A DNA stretch of 64,000 nt, from positions 101,221-165,220 of the forward strand of contig DASYFT010000006.1 of the NCBI GenBank assembly GCA_036498265.1, in the 5' to 3' direction. A program made the translations under genes and the position numbers. Shown here piece after piece: positions 8,364 to 16,658 of this stretch (its first letter is position 1; every line of letters begins with the position of its first letter). Origin of the DNA: Palsa-744 sp036498265. Lineage in GTDB: Bacteria; Actinomycetota; Thermoleophilia; Solirubrobacterales; Solirubrobacteraceae. A model generated the notes under the pieces. It saw nothing but the letters and a program-made list of their open reading frames with translations. It did no database searches and was not told where the DNA came from.

Positions 8364-9114
8364 TGAGCACGCCCATCAGCCACGGGTCCTCCTCCGAGGT
8401 CTCGAACCGGATCGGCATCTGCGTTCGCAGCGCCTCGATGGCCTGCTCGCGCTTGACCCCTATCACTCCGCCGCGCGGTCCCGTCATCCCCGCGTCGGTG
8501 ATGTAGGCGGTCCCCCCGGGGAGCACGCGCGCGTCGGCGGTGGGCACATGCGTGTGCGTGCCGACGACGGCGGTCACGCGGCCGTCGAGATGCCATCCCA
8601 TCGCCACCTTCTCCGACGTGGCCTCGGCGTGCATGTCGACGATGATCTGATCCGCGCCCTCCACTTCACCGAGCGCAACCTCCACCTCGGTGAACGCCGA
8701 GCGGCCGGCCCGGAGGTAGAGGTTCCCGCTGAGGTTCACCACGCCCAGGCGGACGCCGTCGTGCTCGACGACGCAGGTTCCGTGGCCGGGTTGCCCGCGC
8801 AGGAAGTTGGCCGGACGCAGGATCCGGGGCTCGGCGTCGAGATACGGGTAGATCTCTCGGCGATGGTAGGTGTGGTTGCCCAGCGTGATCGCGTCGACGC
8901 CGGCCGCGAACATCTGGTCGGCGATCTTCGGCGTGATGCCGAGGCCTCCGGCCACGTTCTCGCCGTTGACGACCACGAAAGTCGGGTCGTAGCGCTCGCG
9001 CAGGAGCGGAAGCGAGTCGAGCAGCGTCAGGCGGCCGATGCTCCCCACGACATCGCCCACGAACAGGATCCTCGTAGCGCCCCCCTGGGGAGGGGCCGCC
9101 TGAGGCTCAGCCAT
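8281..9114 (-). CDS. ymdB: YmdB-type metallophosphoesterase (2',3'-cyclic nucleotide phosphodiesterase family)
   Basis: 277 residues. Metal-binding blocks of the TIGR00282/YmdB family are all present: Gly-Asp-Val-Val-Gly, Val-Asn-Gly-Glu-Asn, Thr-Leu-Gly-Asn-His, Asp-Met-His-Ala-Glu-Ala-Thr and Gly-Thr-His-Thr-His-Val-Pro-Thr-Ala-Asp. Bacillus YmdB is a cytosolic dinuclear phosphodiesterase affecting biofilm and RNA metabolism. The long shared 3' end with the convergent glycosyltransferase (83 bp) gives antisense overlap of the two mRNAs. A short acidic/proline opening before Thr-Arg-Ile-Leu-Phe-Val-Gly-Asp makes the ATG at 9114 reasonable. Confidence 0.88.
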   Translation of the reverse strand: MAEPQAAPPQGGATRILFVGDVVGSIGRLTLLDSLPLLRERYDPTFVVVNGENVAGGLGITPKIADQMFAAGVDAITLGNHTYHRREIYPYLDAEPRILRPANFLRGQPGHGTCVVEHDGVRLGVVNLSGNLYLRAGRSAFTEVEVALGEVEGADQIIVDMHAEATSEKVAMGWHLDGRVTAVVGTHTHVPTADARVLPGGTAYITDAGMTGPRGGVIGVKREQAIEALRTQMPIRFETSEEDPWLMGVLISCSRPLRADAIEQLLMPRPAAGAPDR

Positions 9115-9137
9115 ACTCTGGCGATGGTGGGAGGGAG

Positions 9138-10334
9138 GTGACAGGCGTCTCCGAGAACGCTCCCCGATCCGCTCCGCCGGACGAGGAAGAGCGCGCGCTC
9201 ACCGACGCCGAGGCCGAGCCGGCGGCGGAGCCGCCACGCGTCGTGGTCCCGCGCTGGGTGCAGCTCGTGGGGCTCCCGCTCTTGGTGCTCGCGGGGTGGG
9301 CGCTCGCGAAAGCCGCCGGGAAAGTCGTCCTGCTGTTCATCATCGCGGGGCTCATAGCGCTGATCCTCAACCCGGCCGTCTCCTTCGTCCAGCGCGGGCG
9401 CGTGCCACGCGGACTGGCCGTGCTCGCTGTGTACGTGGCGTTCTTCGTGGGGCTGGCCGGCATCGGTGTGCTCCTGGCGAACCCTATCTCCAACCAGGTT
9501 CGCACCTTCACCAACAACCTCCCCACGATCGTCAACGAAGCCAACAAGAAGCTCTCCGAAGCCCAGGACGAACTGAACCACGCCGGCATTCACGTGGAAC
9601 TCGTCAAACCGGGCAAAACGGCGCTGCAGAGCATCCAGGCCAAAGTCGCGAAAAGCGCCAGCAAATTCGTGTCCTTCGGGGGCGCGCTGCTGACCGAAGT
9701 GGCCAATGCGATCTTCAACCTGATCCTGATCTTCGTGCTGTCGGTGTACATGCTCCTGTACGGACAGCAGATCGGGGGGCTGGTCAGACGCGTGATGCCG
9801 TCAGGCGACGGCTCACGTGGCGATGACTACCCGCTGCTGGTGCAGCGGGCGGTGTCCCGCTACGTCGGCGGACAGCTGCTGTTCAGCGCGATCATGGGTG
9901 CCTCCGCCGGGGTGGCGCTCTACCTGTTCGGCGTTCTGGGGATATTCCCCGACGGGAGCAAGTACGCCGTCGCCTTCGGCGTGTTCTACGCGGTCATGGA
10001 GCTGATCCCCTACGTCGGCCCGATCCTCGGCGCGCTGCCCCCCATCCTGGTCGCGTTGTTCACCAACCCGATCACGGCCGTATGGCTGGTGCTGCTGTTC
10101 ATCGGGCTCCAGCAGCTCGAGGGCCACGTCGTCGCCCCCCAGGTGTTCGGGCACACCCTCCGGATCAACCCGCTGCTCGTCATCTTCGCGCTGCTCACAG
10201 GCCTCGAGATAGACGGGATCTTCGGGGCGCTCGTCGCGCTCCCGATCCTCTCGGTGGTGCGGGAGACGGTGGTCTATCTGAGCCGGCACCTGACGTTCGA
10301 GTCGTGGGACGACACGTCTCGCCGGCTCCTGTGA
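9138..10334 (+). CDS. AI-2E-family (PerM-like) transporter
   Basis: 398 residues. A charged Glu/Pro-rich cytoplasmic opening of about 40 residues precedes seven to eight membrane helices, with a large loop after TM3. The C-terminal Glu-Leu-Ile-Pro-Tyr-Val-Gly-Pro-Ile-Leu-Gly-Ala-Leu-Pro and Gln-Gln-Leu-Glu-Gly-His-Val-Val-Ala-Pro-Gln-Val-Phe-Gly blocks are the PF01594 signature. GTG 9138 follows a GGGAGGGAG ribosome site. Some relatives act as Na+/H+ antiporters and others export AI-2, so the substrate is open. Its stop overlaps the GTG of the ABC ATPase (10331), so the three genes to 12384 form an operon. Confidence 0.88.
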   Translation: MTGVSENAPRSAPPDEEERALTDAEAEPAAEPPRVVVPRWVQLVGLPLLVLAGWALAKAAGKVVLLFIIAGLIALILNPAVSFVQRGRVPRGLAVLAVYVAFFVGLAGIGVLLANPISNQVRTFTNNLPTIVNEANKKLSEAQDELNHAGIHVELVKPGKTALQSIQAKVAKSASKFVSFGGALLTEVANAIFNLILIFVLSVYMLLYGQQIGGLVRRVMPSGDGSRGDDYPLLVQRAVSRYVGGQLLFSAIMGASAGVALYLFGVLGIFPDGSKYAVAFGVFYAVMELIPYVGPILGALPPILVALFTNPITAVWLVLLFIGLQQLEGHVVAPQVFGHTLRINPLLVIFALLTGLEIDGIFGALVALPILSVVRETVVYLSRHLTFESWDDTSRRLL

Positions 10335-11056
10335 GCGCCGCTCTCAGCGTCCGTTCCGTCAGCAAGCGGTTCGGGCCACTGCAGGCGCTGAGCGACGTCA
10401 CCTTCGACGTCCGGGCCGGGGAGATGGTGGCCCTGATCGGGCCGAACGGCGCCGGCAAGACGACCCTGCTGTCGATCATCGCCGGAGTCCAGCCCGCCGA
10501 CGCCGGCTCACTGAGCCGCGGACCGGCCGAGGTCGGGTGGGTACCGCAGCAACCTGCTCTCTACACGAGGCTGTCGGTCGCCGAGAACCTCGGCCTGTTC
10601 GCTCGACTCGAGCGGGTGGCAGACCCCCGCGCCGTGGTCGAGCGGATGCTCGACCAGACGGATCTGCGCTCCCGCGCGGCAGAGCAGGTCGGGCGGCTCT
10701 CGGGCGGCAACCGTCAGCGGGTGAACGTGGCGCTCGGGCTCATGGGCGACCCACCCGTGCTGGCGCTGGACGAGCCCTCGACGTCGCTCGATCCCGCACA
10801 GCGCGAACGGCTGTGGCTGTTCATCGCGGACCTCGCGCGCGCCGGGCGCGCGGTCGTGTTCTCCACCCACAACGTCGCCGAGGCGCAGCGCTATGCGGCA
10901 CGGGTGATAGTGCTCGCCGAGGGCACGATCCTGTTCGACGGCGCTCCCTCGGCCCTGCTGCAGGCTGTTGGGGAACGCGAGGACGGGGACCTCGAGCGGG
11001 CGCTCGTGAGGTTCCTCCAGGAACGCGTCCCACCGGCGGAGGCCATCGCGCGGTGA
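10331..11056 (+). CDS. ABC transporter ATP-binding protein
   Basis: 241 residues. Walker A (Gly-Pro-Asn-Gly-Ala-Gly-Lys-Thr-Thr), ABC signature (Leu-Ser-Gly-Gly-Asn-Arg-Gln-Arg-Val), Walker B (Val-Leu-Ala-Leu-Asp-Glu-Pro) and the switch His (Ser-Thr-His-Asn) are intact. GTG 10331 overlaps the stop of the upstream transporter (GTGA), and the frame upstream of it is a shadow. It is one nucleotide-binding subunit of an ABC-2 type exporter whose membrane partner overlaps its stop at 11053. The similarity type is the CcmA/DrrA group of drug or lipid exporters, and the cargo is unknown. Confidence 0.92.
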   Translation: MSAALSVRSVSKRFGPLQALSDVTFDVRAGEMVALIGPNGAGKTTLLSIIAGVQPADAGSLSRGPAEVGWVPQQPALYTRLSVAENLGLFARLERVADPRAVVERMLDQTDLRSRAAEQVGRLSGGNRQRVNVALGLMGDPPVLALDEPSTSLDPAQRERLWLFIADLARAGRAVVFSTHNVAEAQRYAARVIVLAEGTILFDGAPSALLQAVGEREDGDLERALVRFLQERVPPAEAIAR

Positions 11057-12384
11057 GGTGGCTCCTGCGGAAGGACCTGGTGATCCTGGGACGCTCGCGG
11101 CTGCTGCTGGCGCTGCTCGTCATCTACCCGGTGGCGGTCGCGCTGCTGATCGGCCTGGCGCTCTCGCGCGGCCCGTCACGCCCCCGCGTGGCGATCGTGA
11201 ACGAAACGGCCCCCGGCGAGACGCTCCAGGTGGGTAGCGAACGCGTGAGCGTTGGGCAATACGCCCAGCAGCTGTTCAGCCAGGTGCAGCCGGTGAATGT
11301 ACCCACGCGATCGCAGGCGGTCGCCAAGGTCAGATCGGGCGAGGTGGTGGCGGCCATCGTGATCCCACCGGACATCGCCGCCCGCGTCTCCTCGGCGACC
11401 AGTCAGGCAGCGGTCGAAGTGATCTACAACGGCGACGCGCTCGAGCAGGCGATCGTGCAGTCGCAGATCAACGCCGCACTCGCGCAGGCGAACCTTGGCT
11501 TCTCGGAACAGATCCAGCGAGCCGCGGCGAGCGCGATCGCGCTGCTGCTGCGCGGTGGCAACCTCGGAGCCCTCGGCGCCACGGGCAACCTCGTCGGCCT
11601 CGACGAAATCCCATCCGTGCTGCATCGTGTCATCGCCCACCAGCCGCCGGGCCCCGATCGCGCGGCGCTCGAACGGGTGGCGGCGTTCGCCGGCTTCGCC
11701 GCCCAGAACCTGAACCTGAGCAAGAACGTGCTCGCCACCGTCGGCCAGCCGATCCGGGTGCACAGCCGGCTGCTTCGGGGCCGGCGCACACCGCTGAACA
11801 CGTTCGCCGTGGTTGTTGCGGTGAGCATCTCGCTGATGTTCGTATGCGTGCTGCTCGCCGCGGGGGGCCTCGCGCTCGAGCGTGAGGAGCACGCGCTGGG
11901 ACGCCTCGTCCGGGGGCTGGTCTCCCGCGAGACGCTGCTCGCCGAGAAGGGCCTCTTGGCGGCCGGTTGCTCGCTGGTTCTGGCGTTCGCCATGCTCGCG
12001 GGCGTGGGCGCCTTCGTGACGCTCGACTGGAGCCGTGCCGGACTGTGGCTGCTCGCGCTCGCGCTCGGCGCGCTTGCGTTCGGCGCGCTCGGCGTCGCTA
12101 TCGGGGCGCTCGCCAGGGAAGTGCGGGCCGCCTCCCTGCTGGCGTTCCTGCTGTCGTTGCCACTGGCGTTCCTCGCCCTCGTCCCGGCCGGAGCCGTCGC
12201 TCACGGGCTCTACGACGCGATCAGCGCCGTCTCGTTCGTGTTCCCGTTCAAGGCCACGCTGCAGGCGCTCGACGCGGCCGTCAATCGCGCATCGCCGTCG
12301 CTCGGATCCTCGCTCGCGCACCTGGCAGGCCTGACGATCCTGTTCGGCGTGCTCGCACGCCTGGGGCTGCGACGCGCGGAATGA
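11053..12384 (+). CDS. ABC-2 type transporter permease
   Basis: 443 residues from GTG 11053, which overlaps the ATPase stop by 4 bp. TM1 (about residues 16-38) is followed by a large extracytoplasmic domain of about 200 residues starting Arg-Val-Ala-Ile-Val-Asn-Glu, the usual opening of YhgE/ABC-2 extracellular domains. Five more helices follow in the last 190 residues. The frame is open upstream to 10537, but that part shadows the ATPase. It pairs with the preceding ATPase to build an exporter. No cargo hint is present. Confidence 0.88.
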   Translation: MRWLLRKDLVILGRSRLLLALLVIYPVAVALLIGLALSRGPSRPRVAIVNETAPGETLQVGSERVSVGQYAQQLFSQVQPVNVPTRSQAVAKVRSGEVVAAIVIPPDIAARVSSATSQAAVEVIYNGDALEQAIVQSQINAALAQANLGFSEQIQRAAASAIALLLRGGNLGALGATGNLVGLDEIPSVLHRVIAHQPPGPDRAALERVAAFAGFAAQNLNLSKNVLATVGQPIRVHSRLLRGRRTPLNTFAVVVAVSISLMFVCVLLAAGGLALEREEHALGRLVRGLVSRETLLAEKGLLAAGCSLVLAFAMLAGVGAFVTLDWSRAGLWLLALALGALAFGALGVAIGALAREVRAASLLAFLLSLPLAFLALVPAGAVAHGLYDAISAVSFVFPFKATLQALDAAVNRASPSLGSSLAHLAGLTILFGVLARLGLRRAE

Positions 12385-12404
12385 CGCTCTAACCTGGGGA
12401 GTCG

Positions 12405-13409
12405 ATGTCATTCCCCCGGACACGGATGCGCAGGCTGCGGGCAAGCGCCGGCCTGCGCGGGCTCGTGCGGGAGACGGACCTGCGCCCCGGAGCGCTGGTG
12501 CTGCCGCTGTTCGTCGCCGAGGCTTCCGCGGCGGAGCGTGGCGGCCGGGAGCCGATTCCCACGATGCCCGGCGTCGAGCGCCTCTCGCTGTCGGCGGCGG
12601 TCGCGGAGGCGCACGAGGCTGCCTCGCTGGGAATCGCGGCGGTGATGCTGTTCGGCATCCCGGCCGAGAAGGACGAGGAGGGATCCGGGGCCTGGGAGGA
12701 TGAGGGGGTCGTCCAGCTGGCGACGCGCGCGATCAAGCAGGCGGAGCCCGATCTCCTGGTGATCACCGACGTGTGCCTCTGCGAGTACACGACTCATGGG
12801 CACTGCGGCGTGCTTCGCACCGACGGCGGGTCGCCTGGCATCGACAACGACGCGACGCTGGAGCTGCTGGGGCGCACGGCGGTCAGCCACGCGCGTGCAG
12901 GCGCCGACCTCGTGGCGCCGTCGGACATGATGGACGGGCGGGTGGGAGCGATCAGGGAGGAGCTCGACGGAGAGGGCCTGCACGAAACCCCGATCCTCGC
13001 CTACTCGGCGAAGTTCGCCTCCGCCTTCTACGGCCCGTTCCGCGACGCTGCCGGCTCGGCACCCGCCTTCGGAGACAGGCGCGGCTACCAGATGGACCCG
13101 GCGAACGGGCGCGAGGCGGTGCGTGAGGCGCTGCTCGACATGCGCGAGGGCGCCGACATGGTGATGGTCAAGCCCGCGCTCGCGTACGGCGACCTGATCC
13201 GCGCGGTCAAGGAAGCCACGCAGCTGCCCGTCGCGGCGTACAACGTGAGCGGCGAGTACGCGATGGTCAAGGCCGCCGCGGCGGCCGGGTACCTGGACGA
13301 GCAGCCGGCGGTCCTCGAGATCCTCACCTCGCTTCGCCGTGCCGGTGCCGACACGATCATCTCCTACCACGCAAAGGACGCGGCCCGATGGCTGGCAGAG
13401 CAGACCTGA
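12405..13409 (+). CDS. hemB: Porphobilinogen synthase (delta-aminolevulinic acid dehydratase)
   Basis: 334 residues, full length. It condenses two 5-aminolevulinates to porphobilinogen in tetrapyrrole synthesis. The zinc type is shown by Asp-Val-Cys-Leu-Cys-Glu-Tyr-Thr-Thr-His-Gly-His-Cys-Gly with Cys124, Cys126 and Cys134. The two Schiff-base lysines are Lys203 (Tyr-Ser-Ala-Lys-Phe-Ala-Ser) and Lys256 (Met-Val-Lys-Pro-Ala). A GGGGAG ribosome site lies 3 bp before ATG 12405, and TAACCT at 12390 could be a -10 box. It overlaps the siroheme-decarboxylase-like gene by 22 bp, so it starts a heme operon running to hemL. Confidence 0.97.
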   Translation: MSFPRTRMRRLRASAGLRGLVRETDLRPGALVLPLFVAEASAAERGGREPIPTMPGVERLSLSAAVAEAHEAASLGIAAVMLFGIPAEKDEEGSGAWEDEGVVQLATRAIKQAEPDLLVITDVCLCEYTTHGHCGVLRTDGGSPGIDNDATLELLGRTAVSHARAGADLVAPSDMMDGRVGAIREELDGEGLHETPILAYSAKFASAFYGPFRDAAGSAPAFGDRRGYQMDPANGREAVREALLDMREGADMVMVKPALAYGDLIRAVKEATQLPVAAYNVSGEYAMVKAAAAAGYLDEQPAVLEILTSLRRAGADTIISYHAKDAARWLAEQT

Positions 13410-14506
13410 CCGAGGCCGAGGCCCAGGTTGAGCGGGCGAGCGCAGCGGTCCCGAAGACCCGCAGCCGCAAGGACGGAGCAGCGGTGCCGCTCGACGAGGG
13501 CGATCGCCGGCTCCTGAACCTGATGCAGGGCAGCTTCCCGATCGCTCCGCGCCCCTACCTGCACGTCGCCGAGCTCGGCGGCATCGAGGAGGCCGACGCG
13601 ATGAGCCGCGTGAAGCGGCTGCTCGAGAAGCGGATCATCCGGCAGGTGACGCCGATCTTCGACACCAGGGCGTTGGGGTACTCGTCGATGCTGGTGGCCG
13701 CCAAGGTCGACCCCGAGCGCCCGCACCGCGCCGCGGCCGTGATCAACGAGCACCCGGGCGTCTCGCACAACTACCTTCGAAACCACGACTTCAACCTGTG
13801 GTTCACGATCGCAACCGAGCCCGACTCCCAGTTGGGGCTCGAGGGCACGCTCGAGGTGCTCGCCCGCGAGGCGGGCGCCGAGTCGGTCCGCCAGCTGCCG
13901 ACGCTCAGGCTGTTCAAGATCCGCATGGACCTCGAAATGGAGGGGGACACCGACGCCCTAGCGAGCTCGGCCGAGGCGAGCGAGCCGGTCGAGCTCGGGC
14001 CGCAGCCCTACGACGAGCTGGACATCGCCGTGATCCGCGCCCTGCAGGGGGACATGGCCGTGGTGGAGGAGCCCTATGCCGCCGCCGCTGCGGCGTTGGG
14101 CATGAGCCAGGTCCGCTTCCTGGATCACCTCGCGGGAATGCAGGAGCGTGGTCTGCTGAGGCGCGTGGCCGCGATCCTCTACCACCGACGCGCCGGCTTC
14201 TCGGCGAACGGGATGGGCGTCTGGGAGGTGCCGGACGAGCGCATTCTCGAGGTGGGCTGCTCGATGGCGGCGGTGCGGGGCATCTCGCACTGCTATCAGC
14301 GCCCCACCTACGAGGACTGGCCGTACTCGGTGTTCACCATGGCTCATGGCCGTTCGAAGGAGGAGTGCGACGCGGTCCTCGATGCGATCTCCGAGAAGAC
14401 GGGGATAACCGAGCGGGCCACCCTGTACTCCTCGACCGAGTTCAAGAAGATCCGCCTTCTCTACTTCACCGACGAGTTCAAGGCCTGGGAGCGCAGGCAC
14501 GCCTGA
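13388..14506 (+). CDS. Fused AhbA/AhbB-like siroheme decarboxylase (Lrp/AsnC-fold tandem protein)
   Basis: 372 residues made of two related Lrp/AsnC-like halves, about 35-185 and 205-372. Each half has a short winged-helix part and an alpha/beta sandwich. The first half has Ser-His-Asn-Tyr-Leu-Arg at 126-131 followed by Phe-Asn-Leu-Trp-Phe-Thr. The second has Ser-His-Cys-Tyr-Gln-Arg-Pro at 300-306 followed by Trp-Pro-Tyr-Ser-Val-Phe-Thr-Met-Ala-His-Gly. These phrases match the substrate site of AhbA/AhbB and NirD/L/G/H rather than amino-acid-binding Lrp regulators. AhbAB turns siroheme into didecarboxysiroheme. Its place between hemB (22-bp overlap) and hemL supports a tetrapyrrole role. The alternative is a heme-sensing regulator of the operon. 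Confidence 0.72.
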   Translation: MAGRADLTEAEAQVERASAAVPKTRSRKDGAAVPLDEGDRRLLNLMQGSFPIAPRPYLHVAELGGIEEADAMSRVKRLLEKRIIRQVTPIFDTRALGYSSMLVAAKVDPERPHRAAAVINEHPGVSHNYLRNHDFNLWFTIATEPDSQLGLEGTLEVLAREAGAESVRQLPTLRLFKIRMDLEMEGDTDALASSAEASEPVELGPQPYDELDIAVIRALQGDMAVVEEPYAAAAAALGMSQVRFLDHLAGMQERGLLRRVAAILYHRRAGFSANGMGVWEVPDERILEVGCSMAAVRGISHCYQRPTYEDWPYSVFTMAHGRSKEECDAVLDAISEKTGITERATLYSSTEFKKIRLLYFTDEFKAWERRHA

Positions 14507-14512
14507 GGCGCC

Positions 14513-14529
14513 CGCCGGGTGGCCCGGCG
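14513..14529 (+). terminator. GC-rich hairpin after the siroheme-decarboxylase-like gene
   Basis: CGCCGGG-TGG-CCCGGCG forms a perfect 7-bp stem beginning 6 bp after the stop. There is no T-tract, so termination is only a suggestion. It may instead slow RNA decay or attenuate readthrough into hemL. Confidence 0.35.
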
Positions 14530-14570
14530 CAACGCGTACCGTCGATCGCGAGCGCATAGGCTGTGGGTTC

Positions 14571-15872
14571 GTGACGGCGTCTCTCACCGACACCCGCTCG
14601 AGCGAGCTCTACCGCCGCGCGCTCGAGGTCATCCCCGGCGGCGTGAACTCGCCCGTGCGCGCCATGCGCGCAATCGGCCGCGATCCGATCTTCATCGCCC
14701 GCGGCGAGGGAGCCGAACTCCTCGATGTCGACGGCAATCGCTTCGTGGACTACGTCTGCTCATGGGGCCCTCTGATACACGGCCATGCACATCCCCACGT
14801 GCTGGACGCGATCGGCGAGGCCGCGGTGCGGGGGACCAGCTTCGGTGCCCCCACCGCCGGCGAGGTCCAGCTGGCGGAGGAGATCATGCGCCGGATGGAG
14901 GGCATCGAGATGGTGCGCATGACGACGTCTGGCACCGAGGCGACGATGACCGCGATCCGCCTGGCTCGAGCCGCCACGGGGCGGGAGACGATCCTCAAGT
15001 TCGCGGGCGCCTATCACGGTCACGTGGACGCGCTGCTGGCCGAGGCGGGATCCGGCCTCGCGACGCAGGCGCTCCCGGCCAGCCCCGGCGTCCCGGTCGG
15101 CACGGCGGCACAGACCGTCGTGGTTCCCTGGAACGACCCCGACGCGCTCCTGGCCGCCAGCGAGCGACACACGCTGGCAGCCATCATCGCCGAGCCGCTG
15201 CCGGCCAACATGGGCCTCGTCCCGCCCCGCCCGGGCTTTCTCGAACTGCTGCGCGATCGCGCTGAGCAGACGGGCGCGCTGCTGATCCTCGATGAGGTCA
15301 TAAGCGGCTTTCGCGTGGCCCGCGGCGGCGCCCAGGACCGCACGGGCGTGAGGGGCGATCTGACGATCATGGGCAAGATCATCGGCGGCGGCCTGCCGTC
15401 GGCGGCAATCGGTGGCAGCGGCGATCTGATGCGGATGCTCGCCCCCAGCGGCGAGGTCTACCAGGCGGGGACCCTGTCGGGCAACCCGCTGGCGGTCGCG
15501 GCCGGCCTGGCGACGCTCGAGCTGCTGGACGAACCCGCCTACCTGCGGCTGGCGGGGCTGACGGACACGCTCGCGCAGGGCCTGCGCGAGGCCGCCGGCG
15601 GCTACCCCGTGAAGGTGGCGTGCGTGCCAGGACTGCTGACGGTGTTCTTCAGCGACCGCCAGGTCGGCAACTTCGAGGATGCCCGCGACTGCGACGTCGA
15701 GGCATACGGAGCATGGTGCCGTGAGCTGCTCTCGCGGGGCGTCTATCCGCCCGCATCCCAGTTCGAGGCCTGGTTCCCGTCGCTGGCGCACACCACGGAG
15801 CAGGTCGAGCGCACGCTCGAGGCGGCTGCCGCCGCCTTCGCCTCGCTGCCCGAGCCGGCGGCCGAAGGATGA
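14571..15872 (+). CDS. hemL: Glutamate-1-semialdehyde 2,1-aminomutase
   Basis: 433 residues. This PLP enzyme makes 5-aminolevulinate in the C5 pathway, directly upstream of HemB in the route. It has Pro-Gly-Gly-Val-Asn-Ser-Pro-Val-Arg, Ser-Gly-Thr-Glu-Ala-Thr-Met, Tyr-His-Gly-His, Asp-Glu-Val-Ile-Ser-Gly-Phe-Arg, and the PLP lysine in Met-Gly-Lys-Ile-Ile-Gly-Gly-Gly (Lys269). After that lysine the usual Leu-Pro-Val-Gly-Ala-Phe-Gly-Gly is Leu-Pro-Ser-Ala-Ala-Ile-Gly-Gly, a mild difference. GTG 14571 lies 10 bp after TAGGCT, a possible -10 of a leaderless transcript. No hemA is in the window. Confidence 0.95.
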   Translation: MTASLTDTRSSELYRRALEVIPGGVNSPVRAMRAIGRDPIFIARGEGAELLDVDGNRFVDYVCSWGPLIHGHAHPHVLDAIGEAAVRGTSFGAPTAGEVQLAEEIMRRMEGIEMVRMTTSGTEATMTAIRLARAATGRETILKFAGAYHGHVDALLAEAGSGLATQALPASPGVPVGTAAQTVVVPWNDPDALLAASERHTLAAIIAEPLPANMGLVPPRPGFLELLRDRAEQTGALLILDEVISGFRVARGGAQDRTGVRGDLTIMGKIIGGGLPSAAIGGSGDLMRMLAPSGEVYQAGTLSGNPLAVAAGLATLELLDEPAYLRLAGLTDTLAQGLREAAGGYPVKVACVPGLLTVFFSDRQVGNFEDARDCDVEAYGAWCRELLSRGVYPPASQFEAWFPSLAHTTEQVERTLEAAAAAFASLPEPAAEG

Positions 15873-15888
15873 GGGAGGCGCGACGCGG

Positions 15889-16434
15889 ATGAAGGGCGAC
15901 GGGCTGCAGCGCCTGCGGGCCCTCCTGCGCGAGCAGGGCGGGTTGATGGCGACGCTGCTGGCCTCGGGGAGCGCCGTCGGCGAGGACTCTGGCGGAGCTT
16001 CCCATAGCCCCGCACGGGTCGCCGCCGGGGGCCCGAGGGCCGCCGGCAGGCGGGAGGAGTACGAGCTGCTCGTCGAGGCGATCTACGAGGGCTACCTGCT
16101 CCACTACGGCGCACCACGCGTGCTCCACGCGCCCGAGGCGGACCTTGGACTGCTGGCGGGCGACCAGCTGTACGCGATGGGCCTCGCGCGCCTCGTCGCG
16201 CTCGGCGACATGGAAGCGGTCGCCGAGCTGGCGGACACGATCACCCTGAGCGCGCTGGCCCACGGCGCCGGGGAGCAGGGCATGGCGGCCGCCGTGTGGG
16301 CGGCGGGCGCGCGGGCGGTCGGGTGGGGCTCGAGCGAACCGCACCGGCGGGCCAAGGAGCTGGCCTTCTCCGGAGCGCCCGGCGCGGTTGCGGCTCTGCG
16401 GCGCAGCGCGGCGGCAACCCCCGAGCTCGCCTGA
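15889..16434 (+). CDS. Hypothetical helical protein next to hemL
   Basis: 181 residues from ATG 15889, preceded by GAGGGAGGCG. It begins 16 bp after hemL, so it is in the same operon. It is predicted nearly all alpha-helical, with no signal peptide or membrane helix. The middle (about residues 55-165) has regular Ala/Leu helices such as Tyr-Glu-Leu-Leu-Val-Glu-Ala-Ile-Tyr-Glu-Gly-Tyr-Leu-Leu-His-Tyr and Glu-Ala-Val-Ala-Glu-Leu-Ala-Asp. I do not recognise a family. Co-occurrence with heme genes hints at a link, but nothing in the sequence shows a catalytic or heme-binding motif. Confidence 0.6.
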   Translation: MKGDGLQRLRALLREQGGLMATLLASGSAVGEDSGGASHSPARVAAGGPRAAGRREEYELLVEAIYEGYLLHYGAPRVLHAPEADLGLLAGDQLYAMGLARLVALGDMEAVAELADTITLSALAHGAGEQGMAAAVWAAGARAVGWGSSEPHRRAKELAFSGAPGAVAALRRSAAATPELA

Positions 16435-16658
16435 GGCTGTGCCGACGGGCCCCCGGCGGGCCCGGCGCAGTTCGCTCGCCGTGCCCGATTGCTACGCAAG
16501 GTAGTAGGTCGGGGAAGGTAAGTGCGGGCGCGGCGTCTCTGATGGGTGACAACCCCCGCCGATCGCCCCCCGGCTGGACAGGTGCAAGCCGGGATCCCCG
16601 CCGACGCGCCGCGCGCCGGTGGGTCGGGCGAGAGGCCGACCACGACTGGAGCAGTCCG
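16435..16658. other. GC-rich intergenic stretch before the secreted-repeat protein
   Basis: 224 bp. An inverted repeat GGGCCC-CCGGC-GGGCCC at 16447-16463 follows the upstream stop and could end transcription. The rest is GC-rich with possible secondary structure. I compared it by eye with cobalamin, c-di-GMP and c-di-AMP riboswitch cores and saw no convincing match. Confidence 0.4.

Noticed and set aside
16495..16658. A possible riboswitch before the secreted-repeat gene
   Set aside because: Some folded segments are seen, but no core motif of a known riboswitch class could be matched by eye.
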